Source: Otis tarda (Eukaryota > Chordata > Aves > Otidiformes > Otididae). From it: 64,000 nt of DNA. Positions 34,198 to 46,200 of the stretch are shown piece after piece. The stretch lies in NCBI GenBank assembly GCA_026413225.1, contig JAPMTP010000078.1, positions 186,001 through 250,000 on the forward strand, in the 5' to 3' direction. The notes under the pieces are model-generated. The model saw only the letters and a program-made list of their open reading frames with translations, was not told the DNA's origin and searched no databases. Made by a program: the position numbers and the translations under genes. How positions within the stretch are numbered: position 1 is the first letter of the stretch; the number at the start of each line of letters is the position of its first letter.

Positions 34198-34226
34198 CAT
34201 ACCTAGTTTATAACTACCGAGTTACA

Positions 34227-37200
34227 GAGTCCATTTCCGTATGTCAATAGTAAGTGTCAGAATCCTGGTGATGCAGGAAAGCCGAGAGACCCAATGTTTT
34301 TGAGCTTGTAGATGCGGTGGGAAGAGTCGGTGAGGAGCAGCAAGAACTTTCAGAGCAGGCACTTCTGGTGTTGGAGTAATCGTCTGATGTTCGGGACTTA
34401 TAAGATTTATTCTCAGAGGGCTGCCAGGTTGACTTGGTGGCAAATGTCAGAGTCCTGTTGGCCTAGGGAAGCCCAGAGCAATCGTCTGACGTTGGGGATA
34501 GTCCTAGTCAGTCCTAGACCACCAGGACTCCGACATTTTCCACCATTTCAAGCCGGCAGCCCTGTGAGCAGCTCTTGCTGCTCCTCACCGGTTGTTGACG
34601 CCACATCTACAACACCACAGACACTGGGGCTCCGGGCTTTCCCTGACGAACAGCGCTTCGACGTTTACCATCAACTGCACTGGAGCACCCACTAAAATAT
34701 TACTCTAAAAAGCAAGAAAGTCGGACCATTGTTCCCACACCAAAAGTGCCAGCAACTAAAGCTCTTGCTGCTCCTCACCGGCAGTTGACGCCACATTTAC
34801 AGCATCACAGACAATGGGGCTGCGGGCTTTCCCTGACGAACAGGGCTTCGACGTTTACCATCAACTGCACAAGGCCGCCCACTGGAGAAATACCCTAAAA
34901 ATCACGAGCGTCGGACGATTGCTCCCATACCAAAAGTGCCAGCAACTAAAGATCTTCCTGCTCCTCACAGGCCGTTCACACCACATCTACAGCACCACAG
35001 ACACTGGGGCTCCGGGCTTTCCCTGACGAACAGGGCTTTGACGTTTACCATCAAGTGCACGGAAGAGCCCACTGAAAAAATACCCTAAAAATCACGAATG
35101 TCAGATGATTGCTCCCATACCAAAAGAGCCAGCAGCTCTTGCTGCTCCTCACCTGCCCTTCACACCGCATCTACAGGACCACAAACACCGGGGCTCTGGG
35201 CTTTCCCTGATGAACAGTGCTTCAACGTTTAACATCATCTGCACGGAAGCGTCCACTGAAAAAATATCCTAAAAATCACGAATGTCGGACGATTGTACCC
35301 ACACCAAAAATGCCAGCAACTAAAGCTCCTGCTGCTCCTCACCGGCCGTTGAGGCCGCATCTACAACACCACAGACATTGGGGCTCCGGGCTTTCCCTGA
35401 CAGACAGCGCTTAGACGTTTACCATCTACTGCACAGGGCCGCCCACTGAAAATATAGCCTAAAAATCAAGAACCTCAGACGATTGCTCCAACACCAAAAG
35501 TGCCAGGAACTAAAGCTCTTCCTGTTCCTCACCCACCCTTCACACCACATCTACAGCACCACTGACACTGGCGCTCCGGGCTATCCCTGACGAACAGCGC
35601 TTTGACGTTTACCATCAACTGCATAGGAGCACCCACTAAAAAAAATACCATAAAAAATATGAATGTCTGACGATTGCTCCCACACCAAAAGTGCTAGCAA
35701 CTCAAGCTCTTGCTGCTCCTCACCAGCCGCTAACGCCGCATCTACAGTACCACAGACACTGGGGCTCCGGGCTTTCTCTGACGAACAGCGCTTTGACGTT
35801 TACCAACAGCTGTACAGAAGCGCCCACAGAAAATATATCCCAAAATCACGAACGTTGGATGATTGCTCCCATACCAAAAGTGCCAGCAACTAAAGCACTT
35901 GCTGCTCCTCACCAGCAGTTGACTACGCATCTGCAGCACCACAGACATTGGGGCTCTGGGCTTTTCATGACCAACAGCGCTTCGACGTTTACCATCAACT
36001 GCATAGGAGCACCCACTAAAAAAAATACCATAAAAGGTACGAATGTCAGACGAATGCTCCCACAGCAAAAGTGCCAGCAACTCAAGCTCTCGCTGCTCCT
36101 CACCGGCCGTTCACGCCGCGTCTACAGCATCACAGGCAATGGGCCTTCTGGCTTTTCCGGACGAACAGCGCTTCGAAGTTTCCCATCAACTGCACAGGGC
36201 CGTCCACTGAAAAAATACCCTAAAAATCACGAATGTCGCACGATTGCTCCCACACCAACCGTGCCAGACACTAAAGCTCTTTCTGCACCTCACCAGCAAC
36301 TGATGCCGCATCTACAGCACCACAGACACTGGGGCTGCGGGCTTTCCCTGACGATCAGCGCTTCGACGTTTACATCAGTCGAATGGAATTTCCCCTGAAA
36401 AGTACCCTAAAAATCATGAACGTCAGATGATTGCTCCCACACCAAAAGTGCCAGCCACTCAAGCTCTTGCTGCTCCTCAGCGGCCGTTGACACCGCATCT
36501 ACAGCAGCACAGACACTGGGGCTCTGGGCTTTCCCAGATGAACAGCGCTTCGACTTTTACCATCAACTGCACGGAAGCGCCCACAGAAAAAAATATCCCA
36601 AAATCACGAAAGTCGGACGATTGCTCCCATACCAAAAGTGCCAGCAACTAAAGCACTTGCTGCTCCTCACCAGCAGTTGACTACGCATCTGCAGCACCAC
36701 AGACATTGGGGCTCTGGGCTTTTAATGACCAACAGCGCTTCGACGTTTACCATCAACTGCATAGGAGCACCCACTAAAAAAAATACCATAAAAGGTACGA
36801 ATGTCAGACGAATGCTCCCACAGCAAAAGTGCCAGCAACTCAAGCTCTCGCTGCTCCTCACCGGCCGTTCACGCCGCGTCTACAGCATCACAGACAATGG
36901 GGCTTCTGGCTTTTCCGGACGAACAGCGCTTCGAAGTTTCCCATCAACTGCCGTCCACTGAAAAAATACCCTAAAAATCACGAATGTCGTACGATTGCTC
37001 CCACACCAATCGTGCCAGACACTAAAGCTCTTTCTGCACCTCACCAGCCGTTGATGCCGCATCTACAGCACCACAGACATTGGGGCTGCGGGCTTTCCCT
37101 GACGAACAGCGCTTCGACGTTTACATCAGTCACACGGAAGTTCCCCTAAAAAGTACCCTAAAAATCATGAACGTCAGATGATTGCTCCCACACCAGAAGT

Positions 37201-38920
37201 GCCAGCAACTCAAGCTCTTGCTGCTCCTCACCGGCCGTTGATGCCACATCTACAACACAACAGACACTGGGGCTCCGGGCTTTCCCTGACCAAGAGCTCT
37301 TCAATGTCTACCATCAACTGCACGGAAGTGCCCACTGAAAAAATACCCTAAAAAACAGGACCAGCACTGACAAAATCCACTAAAAATCACCAACGTTGGA
37401 CGATTGCTCCAATACCAAAAGTGCCAGCAACTCAAGCTCTTGCTGCTCCTCACCCGCCCATTACACCGCATCTAGAAAACCTCAGACACTGGGGCTCTGG
37501 GCTTTCCCTGACAAACAGGGCTTCGAGATATACCATTAAGTGCTCGGAAGCGCCCACTGAAACAAATATACTAAAAATCATGAATGTCGGACGATTGCTC
37601 CCACACCAAAAGTGCCAGCAACTCAAGCTCTTGCTGCTTATCACTAGCCATTGACGTCGCATCTACAGCACCACAGACACAGGGGGTCCAGGCTTTCCCT
37701 GATGAACAGCGCTTCGCCATTTTGCCATCAACAGAACAGGGCCGTCCACTGATAAAATACACTAAAAATCATAAATGTCTGACGATTGCTCCCACACCAA
37801 AAGTGCCAGACACTCAAGCTCTTGCTGCTTACCACTAGCCGTTGACGTCGCATCTACAGCACCACAGACATTGGGGGTCCAAGCTTTCCCACATGAACAG
37901 CGCTTCAGCATTTCCCATCAACTGCACAGTGCCGTCCACTGAAAAAATACCCTAAAAATCACGAACGTTGGACCATTGCTCCCACACCACAGCTGCCACA
38001 ACTCAAGCTCTTGCTGCTCCTCAGCGGCCATTCACGCCGGTTCTACAGCACCAGTGACACTGGGGCTTCGGGATTTCCCTGACGAACAGCGCTTCGACGT
38101 TTACCATCAACTGCACGGAAGCGCCCACTGACAAAATACCCTAAAAATCACGAACGTCAGACGATTGCTCCCACACCAAAAGTGCTAGCAACTCAAGCTC
38201 TTGCTGCTCCTCACCGACTGTTGATGCCGTACATACAGCACCACAGACACTGCGGCTCCAGGCTTTCCCTGATGAACACCGCTTCCACGTTTACCATCAA
38301 CTGCATAAAAGCGCCCGCTGAAAAAATACACTAAAAATCACAAATGTCAGATGATTGCTCCCACACCAAAAGTGCCACCAACTAAAGGTCTTGCTGATCC
38401 TAACCGGCCATTGGCAGCGCATCTACAGCACCACAGACATTTGGATTCCGGGCTTTCCCTGTCGAACTGCGCTTCTACATTTAACATCAACTGCACGGAA
38501 GCGCCCACTGAAAATATACTCGAAAAATCACGAACGTCGGACCATTGCTCCCATACGAAAAGTGCCAGCAACTAAAGCTCTTGCTGCTCCTCACAGGCTG
38601 TTGACACCGCATCTACAGCACCACCGACACTGGGGATTCGGGCTTTCCCTGACCCACAGCGCTTTGACTTTTACCATCAACGGCACGGAAGCGACCACGG
38701 AAAAAAAAACGCAAAAAATCACAAACATCGGACGATTGCTCCCACACCGAAAGTGCCAGCAACGCAGGCTCTTGCTGCTCCTCACCTCCCCTTCACACGG
38801 CATCTACAGCACCACAGACACTGAGGCTCCGGACTTCCCATGAAGAACAGCGCTTCGACGTTTACCATCAACTGCACAGGGCTGCCCACGTCCAAAATGC
38901 CCCAAAATTCACGAAGGTCG
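34227..38920 (-). repeat. ~190-bp satellite, subfamily I, right arm
   Basis: About 25 minus-oriented monomers after a plus-oriented head of about 270 bp that ends at the inverted junction near 34416-34570. Subfamily I marks (complement of GATGCGGCGTCAAC, and AAATACCCTAAAAATC) prevail. It mirrors 1-4580, with a 758-bp tetramer repeated at 35909 and 36667. Confidence 0.94.
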
Positions 38921-40466
38921 GATGATTGCTCCCACAACAAAAGTGCCAGCCACTCAAGCTCTTGCTGCTCCTCGGCGGCCATTGGCAGCGCACCTACAGC
39001 ACCACAGACATTGGGGCTCCGGGCTTTCCCTGACGAACAGGGCTTCGACGTTCACCACCAGCTGCATGTGCGCACCTCCTGAAAAAAAAATTCGAAAAAT
39101 CACGAACGTCGGACCATTGCTCCCACACCAAAAGGGCCAGCCACTCAAGCTCTTTTTGCTCATCAGCGGTCATTGGCAGCGCACCTACAGCAGCACAGAC
39201 ATTGGGGCTCCGTGCTTTCCCTGGGAAACAGGGCTTCGACGTATACCACCAGCTGCACTTGGGCGCCCCCTGAAAAAAAACCCCGAAAAATCACGAACGT
39301 CAGACGATTGCTCCCACACCAAAAGTGCCAGCCACTCAAGCTCTTGCTGCTCCTCAGCGGCCATTGGCACCGCACCTACAGCAGCACAGACATTGGGGCT
39401 CCGGGCTTTCCCTGACGAACAGGGCTTCGACGTTTATCACCAGCTGCTGCACCAGGGCGCTCACTGAAAATAAAACCTAAAAAATCACGAACGTCGGACC
39501 ATTGCTCCCACACCAGAAGTGCTAGACACTCAAGCTCTTGCTGCTCCTCAGCGGCCATTGGCAGCGCACCTACAGCAGCACAGACATTGGGGCTCCGGGC
39601 TTTCCCTGACGAACAGCGCTTCGACGTTTACCATCAACTGCACGGAAGCGCCCACTGACAAAATACCCTAAAAATCAAGAACGTCAGACGATTGCTCCCA
39701 CACCAAAAGTGCTAGCAACTCAAGCTCTTGCTGCTCCTCACCGACTGTTGATGCCGTACATACAGCACCACAGACACTGCGGCTCCAGGCTTTCCCTGAT
39801 GAACACCGCTTCCACGTTTACCATCAACTGCATAAAAGCGCCCGCTGAAAAAATACACTAAAAATCACAAATGTCAGATGATTGCTCCCACACCAAAAGT
39901 GCCACCAACTAAAGGTCTTGCTGATCCTAACCGGCCATTGGCAGCGCATCTACAGCACCACAGACATTTGGATTCCGGGCTTTCCCTGTCGAACTGCGCT
40001 TCTACATTTAACATCAACTGCACGGAAGCGCCCACTGAAAATATACTCGAAAAATCACGAACGTCGGACCATTGCTCCCATACGAAAAGTGCCAGCAACT
40101 AAAGCTCTTGCTGCTCCTCACAGGCTGTTGACACCGCATCTACAGCACCACCGACACTGGGGATTCGGGCTTTCCCTGACCCACAGCGCTTCGACTTTTA
40201 CCATCAACGGCACGGAAGCGACCACGGAAAAAAAACGCAAAAAATCACAAACATCGGACGATTGCTCCCACACCGAAAGTGCCAGCAACGCAGGCTCTTG
40301 CTGCTCCTCACCTCCCCTTCACACGGCATCTACAGCACCACAGACACTGAGGCTCCGGACTTCCCATGAAGAACAGCGCTTCGACGTTTACCATCAACTG
40401 CACAGGGCTGCCCACGTCCAAAATGCCCCAAAATTCACGAAGGTCGGATGATTGCTCCCACAGCAA
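38090..40466 (-). repeat. 1527-bp spaced duplication (8-mer)
   Basis: About 850 bp at 38090-38940 recurs at 39617-40466 with a 1527-bp offset, equal to eight monomers of 190.9 bp. The two copies differ by a few bases, including an A-run length. Between them lie subfamily II monomers, so the duplication moved a subfamily I block into subfamily II territory. Confidence 0.88.
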
Positions 40467-43235
40467 AAGTGCCAGCAACTCAAGCTCTTGCTGCTCCTCA
40501 CCGGCCGTTGATGCCGCACATACAGCACCACAGACATTGGGGCTCCAGGCTTCCCATGACGAAGAGCGCTTTGAAGTTTACCATCAACTGCAGGGAAGAG
40601 CCCACTTAAAGATACCCTAAAAATCACGAATATCGGACGATTGCTCCCACACCAAAAGTGCCAGCCACTCAAGCTCTTGCTGCTCCTCACCGGCCGTTGA
40701 CGCCTCTTCTACAGCACCACAGACACTGGGGCTGCGGTCTTTCCCTGACGAACAGCGCTTCGACATTATCGTAAAATGCACAGGAGTACCCACTAAAAAC
40801 ATTACCCTAAAAATCACGAACGTCGGACGATTGCTCCCACACCAAAAGGGCCAGCAACTTAAGCTCTTACTGCTCCTCAGCGGCTGTTGTCGCAGCATCT
40901 ACAACAACACAGACACTGGTGCTTCAGGCTTTCCCTGATGAACAGCGTTTCGAAGTTTACCATCAACTGCACTGAAGCGCCCAGTGGAGAAATTACACAA
41001 AAAAACACGAACGTGGGACGATTGCTCCCACACCAAAAGTGCCAGCCACTCAAGCTCTTGCTGCTCCTCAGCGGCCATTGGCAGTGCACCTACAGCACCA
41101 CAGACATTGGGGATTCGGGCTTTCCCTGACCAACAACGCTTCGAGGTTTACCACCAGCTGCACGTAGGCGCCCACTGAAAAAAAACCCCGAAAAATCATG
41201 AACGTCGGACCATTGAACCCACACCAAAAGTGCCAGCCACTCAAGATCTTGCTGCTCCTCAGCGGCCATTGGCAGTCCACCTACAGCAGCACAGACATTG
41301 GGGCTCCGGGCTTTCCCTGACGAACAGGGCTTCGACGTTTACCACCAGCTACACCAGGGCGCTTACTGAAAAAAACCCCGAAAAATCACGAACGTCGCAC
41401 CATTGCTCCCACACCAAAAGTGCCAGCCACTCAAGCTCTTGCTGCTCCTCAGCGGCCATTGGCAGTGCACCTACAGCACCACAGACATTGGGGCTCCGGG
41501 CTTTCCCTGACGAACAGGGCTTTGACGTATACCACCAGCTGCACGTGGGCGCCCCCTGAAAAAGAAACCCCGAAAAATCACGAACGTCGGACGATTGCTC
41601 CCACACCAAAAGGGCCAGACACTCAAGCCCTTGCTGATCCTCAGCGGCCATTGGCAGCGCATCTACAGCTCCACAGATAATGGGGCTCCGGGCTTTCCCT
41701 GACGAACAGGGCTTCGACGTTTACCACCAGCTGCATGTGGGCGCCCACTGAAAAAAAACCCTAAAAAAACACGAACATCGGACGATTGCTCCCACACCAG
41801 AAGTGCCAGCCACTAAAGCTCTTGCTGCTCCTCAGCGGCTATTGGCAGTGCACCTACAGCACCACAGACATTGGGGCTCCTGGCTTTCCCTGACGAACAG
41901 GGCTTCGACGTTTACCACCAGCTAACCCAGGGCGCCCCCTTAAAAAAACCCCGAAAAATCACGAACGTCGAACCATTGCTCCCACACCAAAAGTGCCAGC
42001 CACTCAAGCTCTTGCTGCTCCTCAGCGGCCATTGGCAGCGCACCTACAGCAGCACAGACATTGGGGATTCGGGCTTTCCCTGACGAACAGGGCTTAGACG
42101 TTTACCACCAGCTACACGTGGGCACTCACTGAAAAAAACCCCGAAAAATCACGAATGTCGAACCATTGCTCCCACACCAAAAGTGCTAGCAACTCAAGCT
42201 CTTGCTGCTCCTCTGCGGCCATTGGCAGCGCACCTACCGCACCACAGACATTGGGGCTCCGGGCTTTCCCTGACGAACAGGGCTTAGATGTTTACCACCA
42301 GCTGCACGTGCGCGCCTCCTGAAAAAAAAACTCGAAAAATCACGGACGTCGGACCATTGCTCCCACACCAAAAGGGCCAGCCACTCAAGCTCTTTGCTCA
42401 TCAGCGGTCATTGGCAGCGCACCTACAGCAGCACAGACATTGGTGCTCCGGGCTTTCCCTGACGAACAGGGCTTCGACGTTTACCACCAGCTGCACCAGG
42501 GCGCTCACTGAAAAAAAACCCCAAAAAATCACGAACGTCAGACGATTGCTCCCACACCAAAAGTGCCAGCCACTCAAGCTCTTGCTGCTCCTCAGCGGCC
42601 ATTTTCAGTGCACCTACAGCAGCACAGACACTGGGGCTCCGGGCTTTCCCTGACGAACAGGGCTTCGACGTTTACCACCAGCTACACGTGGGAGCCCCCT
42701 GAAAAAAAACCCCGAAAAATCACGAACGTCGGACGATTGCTCCCACACCAAAAGTGCCAGCCACTCAAGCTCTTGCTGCTCCTCAGCGGCCATTGGCAGC
42801 GCACCTACAGCAGCACAGACATTGGGGCTCCGGGCTTTCCCTGACGAACAGGGCTTCGACGTTTACCAAGATCTACATGTGGGCGCCCACTGAAAAAAAC
42901 CCCGAAAAATCACGAACGTCGGACGATTGCTCCCACACCAAAAGTGCCAGCCACTCAAGCTTTTGCTGCTCCTCAGCGGCCATTGGCAGCGCACCTACAG
43001 CAGCACAGACATTGGGGCTCCGGGCTTTCCCTGACGAACAGGGCTTCGACGTTTACCACCAGCTGCACGTGGGCGCTCCCTGAAAGAAAACCACAAAAAA
43101 TCACGAACGTTGGACGATTGCTCCCACACCAAAAGTGCCACAGACTCAAGCTCTTGCTGCTCCTCAGCGGCCATTGGCAGCGCACCTACAGCAGCACAGA
43201 CATTGGGGCTCCGGGCTTTCCCTGACGAACAGGGC
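38921..43235 (-). repeat. ~190-bp satellite, subfamily II and mixed
   Basis: Minus-oriented monomers. From about 38930 most carry subfamily II marks (complement of CAATGGCCGC, CCCTGTTCGTCAGG and CAGCTGGTGG). The block 39617-40880 reverts to subfamily I. From about 40880 onward subfamily II is continuous up to the orientation switch. Confidence 0.92.
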
Positions 43236-43270
43236 TTCGACATTATCGTAAAATGCCCGGAGCCCCAATG
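43201..43270. repeat. Orientation switch and palindrome centre
   Basis: CATTGGGGCTCCGGG (43201-43215) pairs with CCCGGAGCCCCAATG (43256-43270) around a 40-nt loop. The satellite reads minus to the left and plus to the right, so imperfect pairing could extend for kilobases each way. The loop contains ATTATCGTAAAATG, which is not part of the normal monomer. Confidence 0.9.
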
Positions 43271-43296
43271 TCTGTGGTGCGGTAGGTGCGCTGCCA

Positions 43297-46200
43297 ATGG
43301 CCGCAGAGGAGCAGCAAGAGCTTGAGTGTCTGGCAGTTTTGGTGTGGGTGCAGTGGTCCGACGTTCGTGATTTTTTGGGTTTCTTTTCATTGAGAGCCCT
43401 GGTGCAGCTGGTGGTAAACGTCGAAGCCCTGTTCGTCAGGGAAAGCCCGGAGCCCAAATGTCTGTGGTGCTGTAGGTGGACTGCCAATGGCCGCTGAGGA
43501 GCAGCAAGAGCTTGAGTGGCTGGCACTTCTGGTGTGGGATCAATGGTTCGACGTTCGTGATTTTTCGGGGTTTTCAGTGGGTGCCCACGTGTAGCTGGTG
43601 GTAAACGTTTAAGCCCTGTTCGTGAGAGAAAGCCAGGAGCCCCAATGTCTGTACTGCTGTAGGTGCGCTGCCAATGGCCGCTGAGGAGCAGCAAGAGCTT
43701 GAGTGGCTGGCACTTTTGGTGTGGGTGCAATCATTCTACGTTCGTGATTTTTTAGGGTTTTTTTTCAGGGGGCTACCCGGTGCAGCAGGTGGTAAACGTC
43801 GAAGCCCTGTTCGTCAGGGAAAGCCCGAAGCCCCAATGTCTGTGCTGCTGTACTTACAATGCCAATGGCCGCTGAGGAGTAGCAAGAGCTTGAGTGGCTG
43901 GCACTTTTGGTGTGGGTGCAATCGTCCGACGTTCGTGATTTTTTGTTTTTTTTTCAGTGAGCGCCCACGTGCAGCTGGTGGTAAACATCGAAGCCCTGTT
44001 CATCAGGGAAAGCCCGGAGCCCCAATTTCTCTGGTGCGGTACATGGACTGCCAATGGCCGCTGAGGAGCAGCAAGAGCTTGAGTGGCTGGCACTTTTGGT
44101 GTGGGAGCAATCGTCCGACGTTCGTGATCTTTTGGGTTTTTTTTCAAGTGGGCGCCCACATGCAGCTGTTGGTAAACGTCGAAGCCCTGTTCGTCAGAGA
44201 AAGCCCGGAGCCCCAATATCTGTGCTGCTGTAGGTGCACTGAAAATGGCCTCTGAGGAGTAGCAAGAGCTTGAGTGTCTGGCAGTTTTGGTGTGGGTGCA
44301 GTGGTCCGACGTTCGTGATTTTTTGGGTTTCTTTTCATTGAGAGCCCTGGTGCAGCTGGTGATAAACGTCGAAGCCCTGTTCGTCAGGGAAAGCCCGGAG
44401 CCCAAATGTCTGTGGTGCTGTAGGTGGACTGCCAATGGCCGCTGAGGAGCAGCAAGAGCTTGAGTGGCTGGCCCTTTTGGTGTGGGAGCAATGGTCCGAC
44501 GTTCGTGATTTTTCAGGTTTTTTTCAGGGGGCGCCCCAGTGCAGCTGGTGGTAAACGTCGAAGCCCTGCTCCTCAGGGAAAGCCCGGAGCCCCAATGTCT
44601 GTGGTGCTGTAGGTGCGCTGCCAATTGCCGCTGAGGAGCAGCAAGAGCTTGAGTGGCTGGCCCTTTTGGTGTGGGAGCAATCGTCCGACGTTCGTGATTT
44701 TTCGGGGTTTTTTTTCAGTGAGCGCCCTGGTGCAGCTGGTGGTAAACGTCGAAGCCCTGTTCGTCAGGGAAAGACTGGAGCCCCAATGTCTGTGCTGCTG
44801 TAGGTGCACTGCCAATGGCCGCAGAGGAGCAGCAAGAGCTTGAGTGGCTGGCACTTTTGGTGTGGAAGAAATAGTCCGACGTTCGTGATTTTTCTGGGTT
44901 ATTTTTCAGGGAGCGCCCACGTGCAGCTGGTGGTAAATGTCGAAGCCCTGTTCGTCAGGGAAAGCCCGGAGCCCCAATGTCTGTGGTGCTGTAGGTGGAC
45001 TTCCAATGGCCGCTGAGGAGCAGCAAGAGCTTGAGTGGCTGGCACTTTTGGTGTGGGAGCAATGGTCCGACGTTTGTGATATTTCGGTGTTTTTTTTAGG
45101 GGACGCCCACGTGCAGCTGGTGGTAAACGTGGAAGCCCTGTTCGTCAGGGAAAGCCCGGAGCCCCAATGTCTGTGCTGCTGTAGGTGCACTGCCAATGAC
45201 CGCTGAGGAGCAGCAAGAGCTTGAGTGGCTGGCCCTTTTTGTGTGGGAGCAATCGTCTGACGTTCGTGATTTTTTGTGGTTTTTTTTCAGTGAGCGCCCA
45301 CGTGCAGCTGGTGGTAAACGTCTAAGCCCTGTTCGTCAGGGAAAGCCCGGAGCCCCAATGCCTGTGCTGCTGTAGGTGCGCTGCCAGTGGCCGCTGAGGA
45401 GCAGCAAGAGCTTGAGTGGCTGGCATTTTTGGCGTGGAGCAATCGTCCGACGTTCGTGATTTTTCGGTTTTATTTTCAGGGGGCGCCTATGTGCAGCTGG
45501 TGGTAAAAGTAGAAGCCCTGTTCGTCAGTGAAAGCCCGGAGCCCCAATATTTGTGCTGCTGTAGGTGCACTGCCAATGGCCGCTGAGGAGCAGCAAGAGC
45601 TTGAGTGGCTGGCACTTTTGGTGTGGGAGCAATGGTCCGACGTTCGTTATTTTTCAGGTTTTTTTCAGGGGGCGCCTACGTGCAGCTGGTGATAAACGTC
45701 GAAGCCCTGTTTATCAGGGAAAGCCCAGAGCCCCGATGTCTGTGCTGCTGTAGGTGCACTGCCAATGGCTGCTGAAGAGCAGCAAGAGCTTGAGTGGCTG
45801 GCACTTTTGGTGTGGGAGCAATCGTCCGACGTTCGTGATTTTTCGGGGTTTCTTTTCAGGGGGCGCCCAGGTGCAGCTAGTGGTAATCGTCGAAGCCCTG
45901 TTCGTCAGGGATAGCCCGGAGCCCCAGTGTCTGTGGTGCTGTAGGTGGAGAGCCAATGGCCGCTAAGGAGCAGCAAGAGCTTGAGTGGCTGGCACTTTTG
46001 GTGTGGGAGCAATCGTCCAATGTTCATGATTTTTCGGGGTTTTTTTCAGTGGGTGCCCACGTGTAGCTGGTGTAAACATTTAAGCCCTGTTCGTCAGAGA
46101 AAGCCAGGAGCCCCAATGTCTGTGCTGCTGTAGGTGCGCTGCCAATGGCCGCTGAGGAGCAGCAAGGGTTTGAGTGGCTGGCCCTTTTGGTGTGGGAGCA

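Larger units (their letters stand above)
27725..34226 (+). mobile_element. Provirus copy C, class I ERV, 5'-truncated
   Basis: Same structure as copies A and B. It starts inside gag at the satellite breakpoint (shared GCCCGGA) and runs to the 3' LTR end at 34226, about 6.5 kb. Its 5' and central part shares the integrase five-G lesion with B, whereas its 3' part and distal satellite share derived bases with A. A private change is Thr for Pro near 29930. It was used as the reference for the domain positions given for the other copies. Confidence 0.92.
33124..34226 (+). mobile_element. 3' LTR of provirus C
   Basis: Begins TGATATAGG after the tract AAAAAGGGGG (33113-33122) and ends GTTACA. The length of 1103 bp equals that of copy A. 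There is no 5' LTR to compare, so insertion age cannot be estimated from LTR divergence. Confidence 0.85.
24327..38326. repeat. Right arm of giant inverted repeat
   Basis: Inverted counterpart of 1-15508. It holds the hairpin, 744-bp satellite on minus, provirus C on plus and ~190-bp satellite on minus. Homology stops sharply at the inner end: the right arm abuts ~190-bp satellite at 24327, whereas the left arm continues into more 744-bp satellite and provirus B. At the outer end the left arm runs off the window, so true arm length is unknown. The sequence beyond 38326 (to 43235) has no partner in view. Confidence 0.93.
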
